Notes: generated from the letters alone by a model not told the origin. A stretch of 64,000 bases of DNA from Gammaproteobacteria bacterium (GCA_018815325.1 JAHIYE010000017.1:1-64000), one strand, 5' to 3'; shown: positions 49,934-59,365, counted from the stretch's first letter. Numbers and translations: made by a program.

Positions 49934-51202
49934 ATGGCATTGATCGTTCACAAATACGGCGGCACGTCGATGGGCTCGACAGAGCGCATCAGCAACGTCG
50001 CCAAACGCGTGGCCAAATGGGCACGTGCCGGCCATCAGATGGTGGTGGTTCCCTCCGCCATGAGTGGCGAAACCAACCGTCTGCTGGGCTTGGCCAAAGA
50101 GCTTGCACCCGGCAAGCCTACCGACGCATACCACCGCGAACTCGACATGCTGGCCGCCACAGGCGAGCAGGCTTCGAGCGCGCTGCTGGCCATCGCCCTG
50201 CAAGCCGAGGGCATGCAGTCCGTCAGCTACGCCGGCTGGCAGGTTCCGATCCGTACCAACAGCGCCTACACCAAAGCCCGTATCGAGTCGATCGACGACA
50301 AAAAGGTGCGTGCTGATCTGGCCGCCGGTCGCGTGGTGATCGTTACCGGCTTCCAGGGCATGGACGATGCCGGCAACATCACCACGCTGGGACGTGGCGG
50401 CAGTGACACCTCGGCGGTAGCGGTGGCCGCGGCCATGAAGGCTGATGAATGCCTGATCTATACCGACGTGGATGGCGTGTACACCACCGACCCCCGTGTG
50501 GTAGCGCAAGCCCGCCGCCTGCACACCGTGAGTTTCGAGGAAATGCTCGAGATGGCCTCCCTGGGCTCCAAGGTGCTGCAGATCCGCTCTGTAGAGTTTG
50601 CAGGCAAGTACAAGGTGCCGCTGCGTGTGCTCAGCAGCTTCACCCCCTGGGATATTGACATCAATGAGGAAGCCCAATCCGGCACCCTGATCACCTTTGA
50701 GGAAGACGAACACATGGAACAAGCCATTGTTTCCGGCATCGCATTCAACCGCGACGAAGCCAAAATCTCCGTGCTGGGCGTGCCCGACAGGCCCGGCATT
50801 GCCTACCAGATTCTCGGCGCCGTGGCCGATGCCAACATCGAAGTCGATGTGATCATCCAGAACCTGAGCAAGGACGGCAAGACCGACTTCAGCTTCACCG
50901 TGCACCGCAACGACTACGCCAAGGCGCTCGACTTGCTCAAGGAGAAGGTATTGGCCGGCCTGGGTTCGCCAGAGATCGAGGGCGACACCAAGATCTGCAA
51001 GGTCAGCATCGTCGGCATCGGCATGCGCAGCCATGTGGGTGTGGCCAGCAAGATGTTCCGCGTGTTGTCCGAAGAAGGCATCAACATCCAGATGATCACC
51101 ACCAGCGAAATCAAGACCTCGGTGGTGATTGACGAGAAATACATGGAGCTCGCGGTGCGCGCGCTGCACAAGGCTTTTGACCTGGACCAGCCTGCGGCTT
51201 AA
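49934..51202 (+). CDS. lysC: Aspartate kinase
   Basis: Aspartokinase phosphorylates aspartate, the first step to lysine, threonine and methionine. The 422-residue protein has ALIVHKYGGTSMGSTERI, GFQGMDDAGNITTLGRGGSD and two C-terminal ACT domains (residues ~265-420) for feedback control. ATG 49934 is the family start. An in-frame ATG at 50714 sits eight bases after GAGGAAG, so a separate regulatory beta subunit of 162 residues may also be made, as in bacteria with alpha2beta2 aspartokinase. tRNA-Ser follows. Confidence 0.96.
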   Translation: MALIVHKYGGTSMGSTERISNVAKRVAKWARAGHQMVVVPSAMSGETNRLLGLAKELAPGKPTDAYHRELDMLAATGEQASSALLAIALQAEGMQSVSYAGWQVPIRTNSAYTKARIESIDDKKVRADLAAGRVVIVTGFQGMDDAGNITTLGRGGSDTSAVAVAAAMKADECLIYTDVDGVYTTDPRVVAQARRLHTVSFEEMLEMASLGSKVLQIRSVEFAGKYKVPLRVLSSFTPWDIDINEEAQSGTLITFEEDEHMEQAIVSGIAFNRDEAKISVLGVPDRPGIAYQILGAVADANIEVDVIIQNLSKDGKTDFSFTVHRNDYAKALDLLKEKVLAGLGSPEIEGDTKICKVSIVGIGMRSHVGVASKMFRVLSEEGINIQMITTSEIKTSVVIDEKYMELAVRALHKAFDLDQPAA

Positions 51203-51227
51203 AATACACACCGAGTCGTGAGATAAT
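51199..51227 (+). promoter_or_regulatory. Putative tRNA-Ser promoter
   Basis: TTAAAA (51199-51204) and GATAAT (51222-51227) at 17-bp spacing lie 15 bases upstream of the tRNA. The -35 overlaps the lysC stop codon. Confidence 0.4.
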
Positions 51228-51242
51228 AGCGACAGTGTTTCA

Positions 51243-51335
51243 GGAAACGTGACCGAGTGGCCGAAGGTGCTCCCCTGCTAAGGGAGTATGGGGTGTAGAG
51301 CCTCATCGAGGGTTCGAATCCCTCCGTTTCCGCCA
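51243..51335 (+). tRNA. tRNA-Ser (anticodon GCT)
   Basis: Acceptor GGAAACG/CGTTTCC, anticodon stem CTCCC/GGGAG with loop CTGCTAA, a long class II variable arm, T arm GAGGG/CCCTC with TTCGAAT, and an encoded CCA at 51333-51335. Anticodon GCT reads AGC and AGU serine codons. Confidence 0.96.
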
Positions 51336-51339
51336 GATT

Positions 51340-51370
51340 AAAGCCCCGCCTTGTGCGGGGCTTTGTTTTT
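51340..51370 (+). terminator. Terminator after tRNA-Ser
   Basis: AAAGCCCCGC and GCGGGGCTTT form a perfect stem around CTTGT, followed by GTTTTTC. The next 135 bases up to the RpiR operators hold no gene I can support. Confidence 0.85.
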
Positions 51371-51504
51371 CTGCGCCTATTTCTTTTTCCCTTGCCTGCT
51401 TTCTCTTTCCCGTCGGCACGAAGTGCACATGACGTGTGCGCTGGAAGCTGTCGCCTGTGTCGTGCGCTGCGCACAGCGCACCTCACCCGGGTTGATCCGG
51501 TTTA

Positions 51505-51557
51505 CGGAAAGAAACGTTTGTGTTATCGTTTTCCGATTGAAAGATACAAATGTTTCA
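51505..51557 (+). promoter_or_regulatory. Two inverted repeats before the RpiR-type regulator, possible operators
   Basis: CGGAAA with AAACG (51505-51515) mirrors CGTTTTCCG (51527-51535), and TGAAA (51538-51542) mirrors TTTCA (51553-51557) over the start codon. GAAA/TTTC half-sites of this kind suit a dimeric SIS-domain regulator. Which protein binds is inferred. Confidence 0.35.
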
Positions 51558-52510
51558 TGAGCCGACACCTGCTATTCACCAGTCCTGATGCCAGCGAACT
51601 CAGCCCTGAGTTGTTTCGTGCTGCGCGCTGGCTGGAGCAGCACCCGGGGGAGGCGGCGATGCACTCCATGCGGGAGTGCGCGCGCCGGGCAGGGCTGGCG
51701 CCAGCCACCTTCACCCGGCTGGCCCATGCACTCGGGTACGAGGGATTCGAAGGCCTGAAGCAGCGCTTTCAGCAGGACCTGAGCTCCGAGGGGGCTTATA
51801 CGGCGCGGGCACGGGCGCTGCAGGACACGGCCCGCAAGGATGCCGACTGGCTGGAGGCGCTCAACGAGGCGCAGCATGCGAATGTCGGCTCGGCCTGCAG
51901 CCTCAATACACGCGCGCAGTTCGATGCTGTGGCTTCATCCATGCTCAAGGCGGGTAGCGTTTATTTCCTGGGCATGCGGGCCAGTTTCGGCCTGGCTTTT
52001 CACCTGCATTACAGCTATGGGCTGGTTGCGCCCAATGGCGTGCTGGTGCAGGACGTGGGCGGCACGCAGGCCGATCAACTGGCGCGTATGGGGCCGCGTG
52101 ACTTGCTGGTCGTGATGTCGCTTGCTCCCTATACCCGGCAAACCGTGCTGGCGGCTGAGCAGGCCGTGGCGCAAGGCGTGACCATCGTGGCGGTGACGGA
52201 CAGCGCGCTCTCACCGCTGGCGCGCATGGCCTCCCATCAGCTGCTCTTTCATGCGCAGAGCACCTCGTATTTCCAGTCGATGGTCGGTGCACTGGCTGTG
52301 GCTGAAGCCCTGACGGCGGCGGTGGCCGTGCGCGGCGGCCCCAGGGTGCTGGCGCATTTGCAGGGGGTGCAGAGCCGGCTTGATGCACACGGTGCGTACT
52401 GGAACAGGATCGACAAGAAGTCCGCTGGTACAGGGCGGCGACAGGTCATTGCGCAGCGCAAATCTGTAACGGACAAACCCAAACTCAATCCCACAACCAA
52501 AACCCAGTAA
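51557..52510 (+). CDS. MurR/RpiR family transcriptional regulator
   Basis: A 317-residue regulator with an N-terminal HTH_6 domain (residues ~10-85, with MRECARRAGLAPATFTRLAH as recognition region) and a SIS sugar-phosphate-type ligand domain (residues ~120-255). ATG 51557 is chosen because SPDASELSPELFRAARWLEQ is then at the domain start; the frame extends upstream into the terminator. It lies nine bases before the aminotransferase gene and is probably the local regulator of the transport and transamination cassette. Confidence 0.88.
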   Translation: MSRHLLFTSPDASELSPELFRAARWLEQHPGEAAMHSMRECARRAGLAPATFTRLAHALGYEGFEGLKQRFQQDLSSEGAYTARARALQDTARKDADWLEALNEAQHANVGSACSLNTRAQFDAVASSMLKAGSVYFLGMRASFGLAFHLHYSYGLVAPNGVLVQDVGGTQADQLARMGPRDLLVVMSLAPYTRQTVLAAEQAVAQGVTIVAVTDSALSPLARMASHQLLFHAQSTSYFQSMVGALAVAEALTAAVAVRGGPRVLAHLQGVQSRLDAHGAYWNRIDKKSAGTGRRQVIAQRKSVTDKPKLNPTTKTQ

Positions 52511-52518
52511 GTTCAAAA

Positions 52519-53859
52519 ATGAGTTCAAAAACTACCGCAGTTTTTCACCGCCATCTGCATCAGTTGCCGCCGCGCGCAGTCAGCGGTGCAGGGGTCTACC
52601 TGACCGATGCCGATGGCAAGCACTACCTGGACGCGAGTGGCGGTGCTGCCGTGTCCTGCCTCGGCCATGGGCATCCTGATGTGCTGGCGGCCATGCATGC
52701 GCAAATTGACAAACTGGCCTATGCCCACACGAGTTTCTTCACCACCGAGGTAGCCGAAACGCTGGCGGAGAATTTGATCCAGAATGCGCCCCAAGGCATG
52801 AGCCATGTGTACTTCGTCAGCGGCGGCTCGGAAGCCATGGAAGCTGCCATGAAGATGGCTCGCCAGTATTTTGTGGAGGCAGGTCAGCCGCAACGCAAGC
52901 ACTTCATCGCGCGACGCCAAAGCTACCACGGCAACACACTTGGCGCACTGGCAGTGGGCGGTAACCAGTGGCGACGCGAGCCGTTCGCGCCCATTCTGAT
53001 CCCGGTCACCCATGTGTCGCCCTGCTATCCCTACCGTGAACAGCTAGCGGATGAAACACCAGAGCAATACGGCCTGCGCCTCGCACAAGAGTTGGAAGAA
53101 ACCATCCTGCGGCTCGGGGCTGACCAGGTGATTGCCTTCGTGGCCGAGACGCTGGGTGGCGCGACGGCCGGCGTGCTGGTGCCGGTGCCGGGGTATTTCA
53201 AAGCCGTGCGCGAAGTGTGCGACCGGTATGGCGTGCTGCTGATCCTTGACGAAGTGATGTGCGGCATGGGCCGCACAGGCACGCTTCATGCATGTGAAGC
53301 AGAAGGTGTGGTGCCTGACATCATGGCCATTGCAAAGGGACTGGGCGGTGGCTACCAGGCGATAGGAGCGGTGTTGGCGCAGAAGAGAATTGTGGAGGCC
53401 ATGTCCTCGGGCAGCGGGTTCTTCCAGCATGGGCACACATATCTGGGGCATCCGGTGGCCTGTGCGGCTGCACTGGCTGTGCAGCAGGTGATCGAGCGCG
53501 ATGGTCTGCTGGCACGTGTGTGCGAGAGTGGCGCGCGGCTTGAAGGTCTGCTGCGTGCTGCACTGGGGGGGCACCCGAATGTGGGTGATATTCGGGGCAG
53601 GGGCTTGTTCTGGGGGGTAGAGATCGTCCGTGACCGCGAGAAAAAAACACCGTTTGACCCGGCCCTGCGTATCCATGCCCGTATCAAGAAAGAAGCTTTT
53701 TCACGTGGTTTAATGGTTTATCCGATGGGCGGAACCGTGGATGGCCACTATGGTGATCATGTGTTGCTGGCACCAGCCTTCATTACCAGTAACGATGAGT
53801 TCGATGTGATCGTGCAGCGTCTGACTGATGCGATCAAAACTGCCGTTTCGACGGCCTGA
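52519..53859 (+). CDS. Class III aminotransferase (PLP-dependent, omega-amino acid type)
   Basis: Fold-type I PLP enzyme of 446 residues that moves an amino group from an omega-amino acid or amine to a keto acid. It shows SGGSEAMEAAMKMARQY for cofactor phosphate binding, RQSYHGNT, the PLP-ring aspartate in LILDEVMCGMGRTG (Asp244) and Lys273 in AIAKGLGGGYQAIG. The substrate is unknown; its place beside a TAXI-TRAP importer and RpiR regulator suggests catabolism of an imported amine or amino acid. The ATG follows a repeated AGTTCAAAAA with no strong Shine-Dalgarno. Confidence 0.9.
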   Translation: MSSKTTAVFHRHLHQLPPRAVSGAGVYLTDADGKHYLDASGGAAVSCLGHGHPDVLAAMHAQIDKLAYAHTSFFTTEVAETLAENLIQNAPQGMSHVYFVSGGSEAMEAAMKMARQYFVEAGQPQRKHFIARRQSYHGNTLGALAVGGNQWRREPFAPILIPVTHVSPCYPYREQLADETPEQYGLRLAQELEETILRLGADQVIAFVAETLGGATAGVLVPVPGYFKAVREVCDRYGVLLILDEVMCGMGRTGTLHACEAEGVVPDIMAIAKGLGGGYQAIGAVLAQKRIVEAMSSGSGFFQHGHTYLGHPVACAAALAVQQVIERDGLLARVCESGARLEGLLRAALGGHPNVGDIRGRGLFWGVEIVRDREKKTPFDPALRIHARIKKEAFSRGLMVYPMGGTVDGHYGDHVLLAPAFITSNDEFDVIVQRLTDAIKTAVSTA

Positions 53860-53880
53860 GTTTTCAAAAGGAGCAATGCA

Positions 53881-54858
53881 ATGAAAAAAATGTTTCTCTT
53901 CAAGGCACTCGCTGCCGCTACCGTGTTTTCCAGCGCACTCATCAGTGCGCCCGCCGTGGCCCAGCAGAAATTTGTCACCATCGGCACCGGCGGTGTCACG
54001 GGCGTGTATTACGCCGCCGGCGGCGCGATCTGCCGCCTCATGAACAAGGACCGCGCCAAGCATGGCATCCGCTGCTCGGTGGAGTCCACTGGCGGCTCGG
54101 TCGCCAATATCAACACCATTCGCGGCGGTGATCTGGACTTCGGTATGGCCCAGTCAGATGTCCAGTACAACGCCAGCAAAGGCCAGCAGATGTTCCAGAA
54201 GGATGGTGCATTCAGCGACTTGCGCGCCGTGTTCTCTGTGCATCCGGAGCCTTTTACGGTTCTGGCGCGCAAGGAAGCCAACATTTCCAAATTCAGTGAT
54301 CTCAAGGGCAAACGCGTCAACATTGGAAACCCCGGTTCTGGCACGCGCGCTGCGATGGATCAGTTGCTAACAGCCATGGGCTGGAAGGCCAGCGACTTCT
54401 CACTGGCCGCAGAGCTCAAGGCCGATGAGCATGGCCCCGCGCTGTGCGACAACAAGATCGATGCCTTCTTTTACGGTGTAGGCCACCCCAGCGCCAATAT
54501 CCAGGATCCCATCGTCACCTGCGGTGCCAAGCTGGTGCCGTTGACCGGCCCGGCGGTGGACAAACTGGTGGCTGATGCACCGTATTACGCGAAGGTCGAC
54601 ATTCCTGGTGGACTGTACGCAGGTAACCCCAATCCTACGCCGACCTATGGTGTGCTGGCAACGCTTGTGACCTCGGTCAAGGTGCCTGATGCCACCGTGT
54701 ATGAACTGGTGAAGGCCGTGTTTGAAAACTTCGATGATTTCAAGAAACTGCACCCTGCATTCGCCCATCTGGACCCCAAGAAAATGGTCAAAGACGGCCT
54801 GTCTGCACCGCTGCACCCGGGTGCTGTGAAATACTACAAGGAAAAGGGCTGGATGTGA
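53881..54858 (+). CDS. TAXI family TRAP transporter solute receptor
   Basis: Periplasmic solute-binding protein of 325 residues with a signal peptide ending at APAVAQQ (about residue 30) and the TAXI opening [36 protein letters not shown] and [15 protein letters not shown] are also family-typical. The ligand is not known; related receptors take glutamate or other carboxylates. ATG 53881 follows AAAGGAGCAATGCA, a very strong ribosome site. A perfect-palindrome terminator lies before the permease gene, which would let the receptor be made in excess. Confidence 0.92.
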   Translation: MKKMFLFKALAAATVFSSALISAPAVAQQKFVTIGTGGVTGVYYAAGGAICRLMNKDRAKHGIRCSVESTGGSVANINTIRGGDLDFGMAQSDVQYNASKGQQMFQKDGAFSDLRAVFSVHPEPFTVLARKEANISKFSDLKGKRVNIGNPGSGTRAAMDQLLTAMGWKASDFSLAAELKADEHGPALCDNKIDAFFYGVGHPSANIQDPIVTCGAKLVPLTGPAVDKLVADAPYYAKVDIPGGLYAGNPNPTPTYGVLATLVTSVKVPDATVYELVKAVFENFDDFKKLHPAFAHLDPKKMVKDGLSAPLHPGAVKYYKEKGWM

Positions 54859-54892
54859 TCTGTCACTGGGCCTGAGCTGATAACTAAAACTT

Positions 54893-54920
54893 AAAAAAGC
54901 CCCGCTAGCGGGGCTTTTTG
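54893..54920 (+). terminator. Intra-operon terminator between TAXI receptor and permease
   Basis: A perfect 26-bp palindrome (54894-54919) with GCCCCGC/GCGGGGC arms and a five-T tail. It reduces, but must not abolish, transcription into the permease gene. Confidence 0.85.
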
Positions 54921-54941
54921 CACAGCAGGAGAGAGCTGACC

Positions 54942-57530
54942 ATGTCCAAGAAGAAAACAGAGAACGTCCCGGAGGTGGATGTCAACAAACTGGTCGAAGA
55001 GAACGACACCGGCGGTCGTAACCCCGGACCGGGCGTAGCGCGTCTGCTGCTGGGCGTTGCCTTGGCATGGTCGCTGTTCCAGTTGTGGATTGCCTCACCG
55101 CTGCCGTTTACCCTGGGGGTGTTCGTGCTCAACGACACCGAGTCGCGTGCGATTCACCTCGCTTTTTCGGTGTTTCTCGCTTACATGGCCTACCCGGCAT
55201 TCGATCGCTCACCGCGCTCGCATGTGCCTGTGATGGACTGGGTGTTTGCACTGGTCGGCGCCTTCTGCGCAGCTTATCTGTTCATGTTCTATCGGGAACT
55301 TGCCACGCGGCCGGGACAGCCCACCACGCAGGACATCGTGGTGGCCGTGGTCGGCGTGCTCCTGTTACTTGAGGCCACACGCCGTGTGCTGGGCTTGCCC
55401 ATGGTGATTGTGGCGATCGTGTTCCTTTTCTACACCTTTGCCGGGCGCTACATGCCCGATCTGATTGCCCACAAGGGCGCCTCGCTGGCGCGCGTGGCTT
55501 CGCATCAGTGGCTGACCACCGAGGGCGTCTTCGGCGTGGCGCTGGGGGTTTCAAGCGGTTTCATTTTCCTGTTCGTGCTGTTCGGCTCACTGCTGGACAA
55601 GGCCGGAGCGGGCAACTATTTCATCAAGTCGGCCTTTGCGCTGCTGGGCCACATGCGCGGCGGACCGGCCAAGGCGGCTGTCGTGTCCTCTGCGGCTACA
55701 GGGCTGATCTCGGGTTCCTCCATCGCGAATGTGGTGACCACGGGCACCTTTACCATTCCGCTCATGAAGCGGGTGGGCTACCGTCCCGATCAGGCCGGTG
55801 CGGTGGAGGTGTCGAGCTCGGTGAACGGCCAGATCATGCCGCCCGTGATGGGCGCTGCGGCCTTTCTGATGGTGGAGTACGTCGGCATTCCCTACACCGA
55901 GGTCATCAAGCATGCTTTCCTGCCGGCCATCATTTCCTATATCGCGCTGTTCTATATCGTGCACCTGGAGGCCCTCAAGGCCAACCTGCAGGGCCTGCCC
56001 CGGCGTGGCAATGCGACGGCACTGCAACGTCTGATGTCGTTGGCGATGACGGTGAGCGGCTTCATCGTGCTGTCAGGTGCCATCTACTGGGGTATCGGCT
56101 GGATCAAGGATGTGCTGGGTGCAGCGGCGATTTACGTCGTGGGCGTTGGGGTGCTGGCGGCCTATATTGGTTTGCTGTGGATAGGTGCACGCCAGCCCGA
56201 GCTGACGCTGGACGACCCGAACGCGCCCGTGTTCGAACTGCCCGAAACTGCACCGACGCTCAAGTCGGGTCTGCATTACCTGCTGGCCGTGGTGGTGCTG
56301 ATCTGGTGTCTGATGGTCGAGCAGATGTCGCCAGGGCTCTCGGCCTTCTGGGCCACCATGTTCATGATTTTCATCATGCTGACCCAGCGCCCCCTGATAG
56401 CGTTGCTGCGTGGTCGTGGAGACATTTCACAAGCCATCCGCCTGGGCTTCACCGAGTTGGTGGATGGTTTGACGGTAGGCGCCCGCAACATGATCGGAAT
56501 CGGTGTGGCGACGGCCGCGGCCGGCATCATTGTGGGCACGGTGTCACTCACGGGCATTGGCCTGGTGATGACCGAGCTTGTGGAAATTGTTTCTGGTGGC
56601 AACCTCATGGTCATGCTCGTGATGGTGGCCATCATCAGCCTGGTGCTGGGCATGGGCTTGCCGACAACGGCCAATTACATCGTGGTGTCTACCCTCATGG
56701 CACCGGTGGTGGTCGAACTGGGCGCACAAAACGGCCTGCTGGTTCCCTTGATCGCGGTGCACCTGTTCGTCTTCTATTTCGGCCTCATGGCGGACGTGAC
56801 GCCGCCTGTAGGGCTGGCCTCGTTTGCGGCAGCGGCGATTGCGCGTACCGACCCGATCAAGACCGGCATTACCGCATTTTTCTACAGCATGCGCACGGCC
56901 ATCCTGCCTTTCCTGTTCATCTTCAACACCCAGTTGCTGCTGATCGGCATCGACTCGGTGGGGCATCTGGTGCTGACGGTTGTCAGTGCCATCGTGGCCA
57001 TGCTGGTGTTCGCCGCGGCCACGCAGGGCTATTTCCTCGTGCGTTCGCGCTGGTATGAAACCCTGGCCCTGCTGCTGGTCACCTTCACGCTGTTTCGCCC
57101 CGGCTTCTGGTGGGACATGGTGTATCCGCCCTATGTGAATGCAGCTGCAGCCGAGTTCATGAAACTGGCTGAAGAGGCCGAACCCAATGCCAGCAAGCGC
57201 ATCTGGATCGAGGGTGAGAAGCTCGATGGCAGCGAGGTCCGCAAAGGGGTGCTGATTCCGCTGGGCGAAGCGGGTACAGCGGCCGAGCGACTCAAGCGCA
57301 TCGGCCTGCGCGTCACCTCGTTCGCTGGCGATGTCCAGGTCTCCACGGTGGCGTTTGGTTCGCGCGCTGCCAAGCTGGGGCTGGAACCGGGGCAGAAGAT
57401 CGTGGGTGTCGAACTCCCTGCTGACCGCCCTGACAAGGAGTGGATGTTCATCCCCGCGAGCGTATTGCTGTTGCTGGTCATGCTGGCTCAGCGCGCCCGT
57501 GGGCGGCGTGAAGAGGCTGCCGGTACCTGA
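54942..57530 (+). CDS. TRAP transporter permease, fused DctQ-DctM (4TM/12TM) protein
   Basis: An 862-residue secondary transporter that works with the TAXI receptor. It has a short charged N-terminus, a small-subunit part (residues ~30-170), a large DctM part with SSAATGLISGSSIANVVTTG and IISLVLGMGLPTTANYIVVS, and a C-terminal DUF3394-like domain with a PDZ-like segment (AFGSRAAKLGLEPGQKIVGV). ATG 54942 follows AGGAGAGAGCTGACC. Length and fusion match TAXI-linked TRAP permeases. Confidence 0.92.
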   Translation: MSKKKTENVPEVDVNKLVEENDTGGRNPGPGVARLLLGVALAWSLFQLWIASPLPFTLGVFVLNDTESRAIHLAFSVFLAYMAYPAFDRSPRSHVPVMDWVFALVGAFCAAYLFMFYRELATRPGQPTTQDIVVAVVGVLLLLEATRRVLGLPMVIVAIVFLFYTFAGRYMPDLIAHKGASLARVASHQWLTTEGVFGVALGVSSGFIFLFVLFGSLLDKAGAGNYFIKSAFALLGHMRGGPAKAAVVSSAATGLISGSSIANVVTTGTFTIPLMKRVGYRPDQAGAVEVSSSVNGQIMPPVMGAAAFLMVEYVGIPYTEVIKHAFLPAIISYIALFYIVHLEALKANLQGLPRRGNATALQRLMSLAMTVSGFIVLSGAIYWGIGWIKDVLGAAAIYVVGVGVLAAYIGLLWIGARQPELTLDDPNAPVFELPETAPTLKSGLHYLLAVVVLIWCLMVEQMSPGLSAFWATMFMIFIMLTQRPLIALLRGRGDISQAIRLGFTELVDGLTVGARNMIGIGVATAAAGIIVGTVSLTGIGLVMTELVEIVSGGNLMVMLVMVAIISLVLGMGLPTTANYIVVSTLMAPVVVELGAQNGLLVPLIAVHLFVFYFGLMADVTPPVGLASFAAAAIARTDPIKTGITAFFYSMRTAILPFLFIFNTQLLLIGIDSVGHLVLTVVSAIVAMLVFAAATQGYFLVRSRWYETLALLLVTFTLFRPGFWWDMVYPPYVNAAAAEFMKLAEEAEPNASKRIWIEGEKLDGSEVRKGVLIPLGEAGTAAERLKRIGLRVTSFAGDVQVSTVAFGSRAAKLGLEPGQKIVGVELPADRPDKEWMFIPASVLLLLVMLAQRARGRREEAAGT

Positions 57531-57627
57531 TGGCGGGCACACGCCCTGACTTGCCGCGGCCACGCTGGCGCCGCCCACAGGCTTGCCAATAAGTGGGCAG
57601 AATCATGCGGGTCAGGGAGATTTTTGA

Positions 57628-57966
57628 ATGAATCAATTGCTGGTGGTGGCCTTGTGTGCCGAGTGGTGTGGTGTGTGTCGTGAGTTCCGTCAACAATGGG
57701 ATGCCCATGATTTTTCGACGCATGCAGAGGTTTCGTATCTGTGGGTGGACATCGAGGACCGTGCTGATATTGCGGGTGATCTCGACATTGAAACTTTTCC
57801 GAGTCTGGCCGTGTTTTCAGGTCAGCAACCGGTGTTTTATGGGCCCGTCAGCCCGAACATGGACTTGCTCCAGCGCGTCAGCCAGTCTTCCGCGGTGCAG
57901 CGATTCGACGCGGACGTGCATGAGGCCTTGACCACATTGCGGGCTGGTTTGAGCCTGGGCCGCTAG
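57628..57966 (+). CDS. Thioredoxin-like protein
   Basis: A 112-residue thioredoxin-fold protein with a redox motif WCGVC at residues 13-17 (CAEWCGVCREF) and the cis-proline in ETFPSLAVF. It lacks a signal peptide and so is cytoplasmic. It lies 43 bases before the glutathione reductase-type gene, suggesting a shared thiol-redox role. The partner is unknown. Confidence 0.82.
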   Translation: MNQLLVVALCAEWCGVCREFRQQWDAHDFSTHAEVSYLWVDIEDRADIAGDLDIETFPSLAVFSGQQPVFYGPVSPNMDLLQRVSQSSAVQRFDADVHEALTTLRAGLSLGR

Positions 57967-58009
57967 CAAACCCATCATCAAGCTATCTTGACCAGCACAA
58001 GGTTTATTC

Positions 58010-59365
58010 ATGACTGCAACTTTTGATTTGATCGTGATCGGTGGGGGCTCCGGTGGCGTGGCCGCTGCACGCCGGGCCGCCTCCTATGGTGCCAAAGTGG
58101 TGCTGATCGAGAAGGACCGCCTCGGCGGCACCTGTGTGATCCGCGGCTGCATTCCCAAGAAGCTCATGATGTATGCCAGCCGCCTGGGCGCAGAACTGCG
58201 CCAGGCTGAGCCCTATGGCTGGCAGATACCTGAAGCCCACTTCGAGATGGCGTCCTGGCAGGAGGCCAAGAGCCGCGAGATCGACCGGCTTGAGGCCATC
58301 TATGCACGGCTGCTGGCGCAAAGCGGCGTGCAGGTGGTGGTCGGGCAGGCTGCGATTGAATCCGCCAACAGGGTGCGCGTGAATGGCAAGCTGCTGCAGG
58401 CGCAACGCATTCTGATTGCGACAGGCGGCAGCCCCGTGGTGGATGCGCTGCCCGGCGTCGAGGGTGTTGCCACCTCAACCGACATCCTGAACCTGCGCAG
58501 CGTGCCGAAGCGGCTTGGCATTCTGGGGGCTGGTTATATTGCACTCGAATTCGCCAGCATTCTGGCGGGGCTGGGCAGCCAGGTATCGCTGTACTACCGT
58601 GGTGACTTGCCGCTGCGCGGCTTCGACGCGTCGGTGCGCGAGCGCATGGCGGCAAGCCTGCAGGCACAAGGCATTCTGCTTCACCCTGGCAGCCACATGG
58701 AGCGGGTGGAGGCGACGGCCCAAGGGGCGCGACTGCACGTCAGCGGGCAGGTGCATGATTTCGACTTCGTGCTCAATGCCTTGGGCCGCAGACCCAACAC
58801 CACTGGCCTGGGGCTCGACCAGTTGGGGCTGGTGCTGTCTGACGATGGCGCCATTCCCGTGGATGACTGGAGCGAAACCCGGGTGAAGGGCGTGTTTGCG
58901 ATCGGTGATGTGACCAACCGCAAGAACCTCACGCCAGTGGCCATTGCCGAGGGGCGTGCCTTTGCCGAAAACAATTTCAACGGCCAGCAGTTGCGTGTGG
59001 ACCATGCGTCCGTGGCCACGGCCACCTTCACGAACCCGCCGCTGGCCTCGGTGGGGCTGGCCGAGCACGAGGCCTTGGCGCAGGGCAAGCTGCGCATCTA
59101 CGAGGCTGAGTTCAAACCCATGAAGAGCGCTTTCACCGGCTCGGATGCCAAGGCCTTCATGAAGATGATCGTGCACGACAGCAGCGACCGGGTGCTGGGC
59201 ATCCACATGCTGGGCGACGATTCACCGGAGATCATCCAGTCGCTCGCCGTGGCCTACGGCATGGGCGCCAAAAAATCCGATTTTGACCGGACGGTAGCGG
59301 TGCATCCCACTGTGGCTGAAGAGTTCATGCTCATGCGGGAGCCTACACGGGTGGTGATGCCGTGA
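58010..59365 (+). CDS. gor: Glutathione-disulfide reductase
   Basis: Flavoprotein that reduces glutathione disulfide with NADPH. The 451-residue protein has FAD motif DLIVIGGGSGGVAAARRAA, the redox pair Cys42/Cys47 in GGTCVIRGCIPKK, the NAD(P) motif GAGYIALEFASILAGLG, and the C-terminal VAVHPTVAEEFMLMREP with the catalytic His-Glu. In the NADP-binding loop the usual Arg pair is YYRGDLPLRGFD, consistent with NADPH. Start ATG 58010. The stop overlaps the next SDR start. Confidence 0.93.
   Translation: MTATFDLIVIGGGSGGVAAARRAASYGAKVVLIEKDRLGGTCVIRGCIPKKLMMYASRLGAELRQAEPYGWQIPEAHFEMASWQEAKSREIDRLEAIYARLLAQSGVQVVVGQAAIESANRVRVNGKLLQAQRILIATGGSPVVDALPGVEGVATSTDILNLRSVPKRLGILGAGYIALEFASILAGLGSQVSLYYRGDLPLRGFDASVRERMAASLQAQGILLHPGSHMERVEATAQGARLHVSGQVHDFDFVLNALGRRPNTTGLGLDQLGLVLSDDGAIPVDDWSETRVKGVFAIGDVTNRKNLTPVAIAEGRAFAENNFNGQQLRVDHASVATATFTNPPLASVGLAEHEALAQGKLRIYEAEFKPMKSAFTGSDAKAFMKMIVHDSSDRVLGIHMLGDDSPEIIQSLAVAYGMGAKKSDFDRTVAVHPTVAEEFMLMREPTRVVMP

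Noticed and set aside
49931-51211. 426-codon minus-strand frame opposite lysC
   Set aside because: Exact mirror of lysC in a GC-rich region, no domain signatures.
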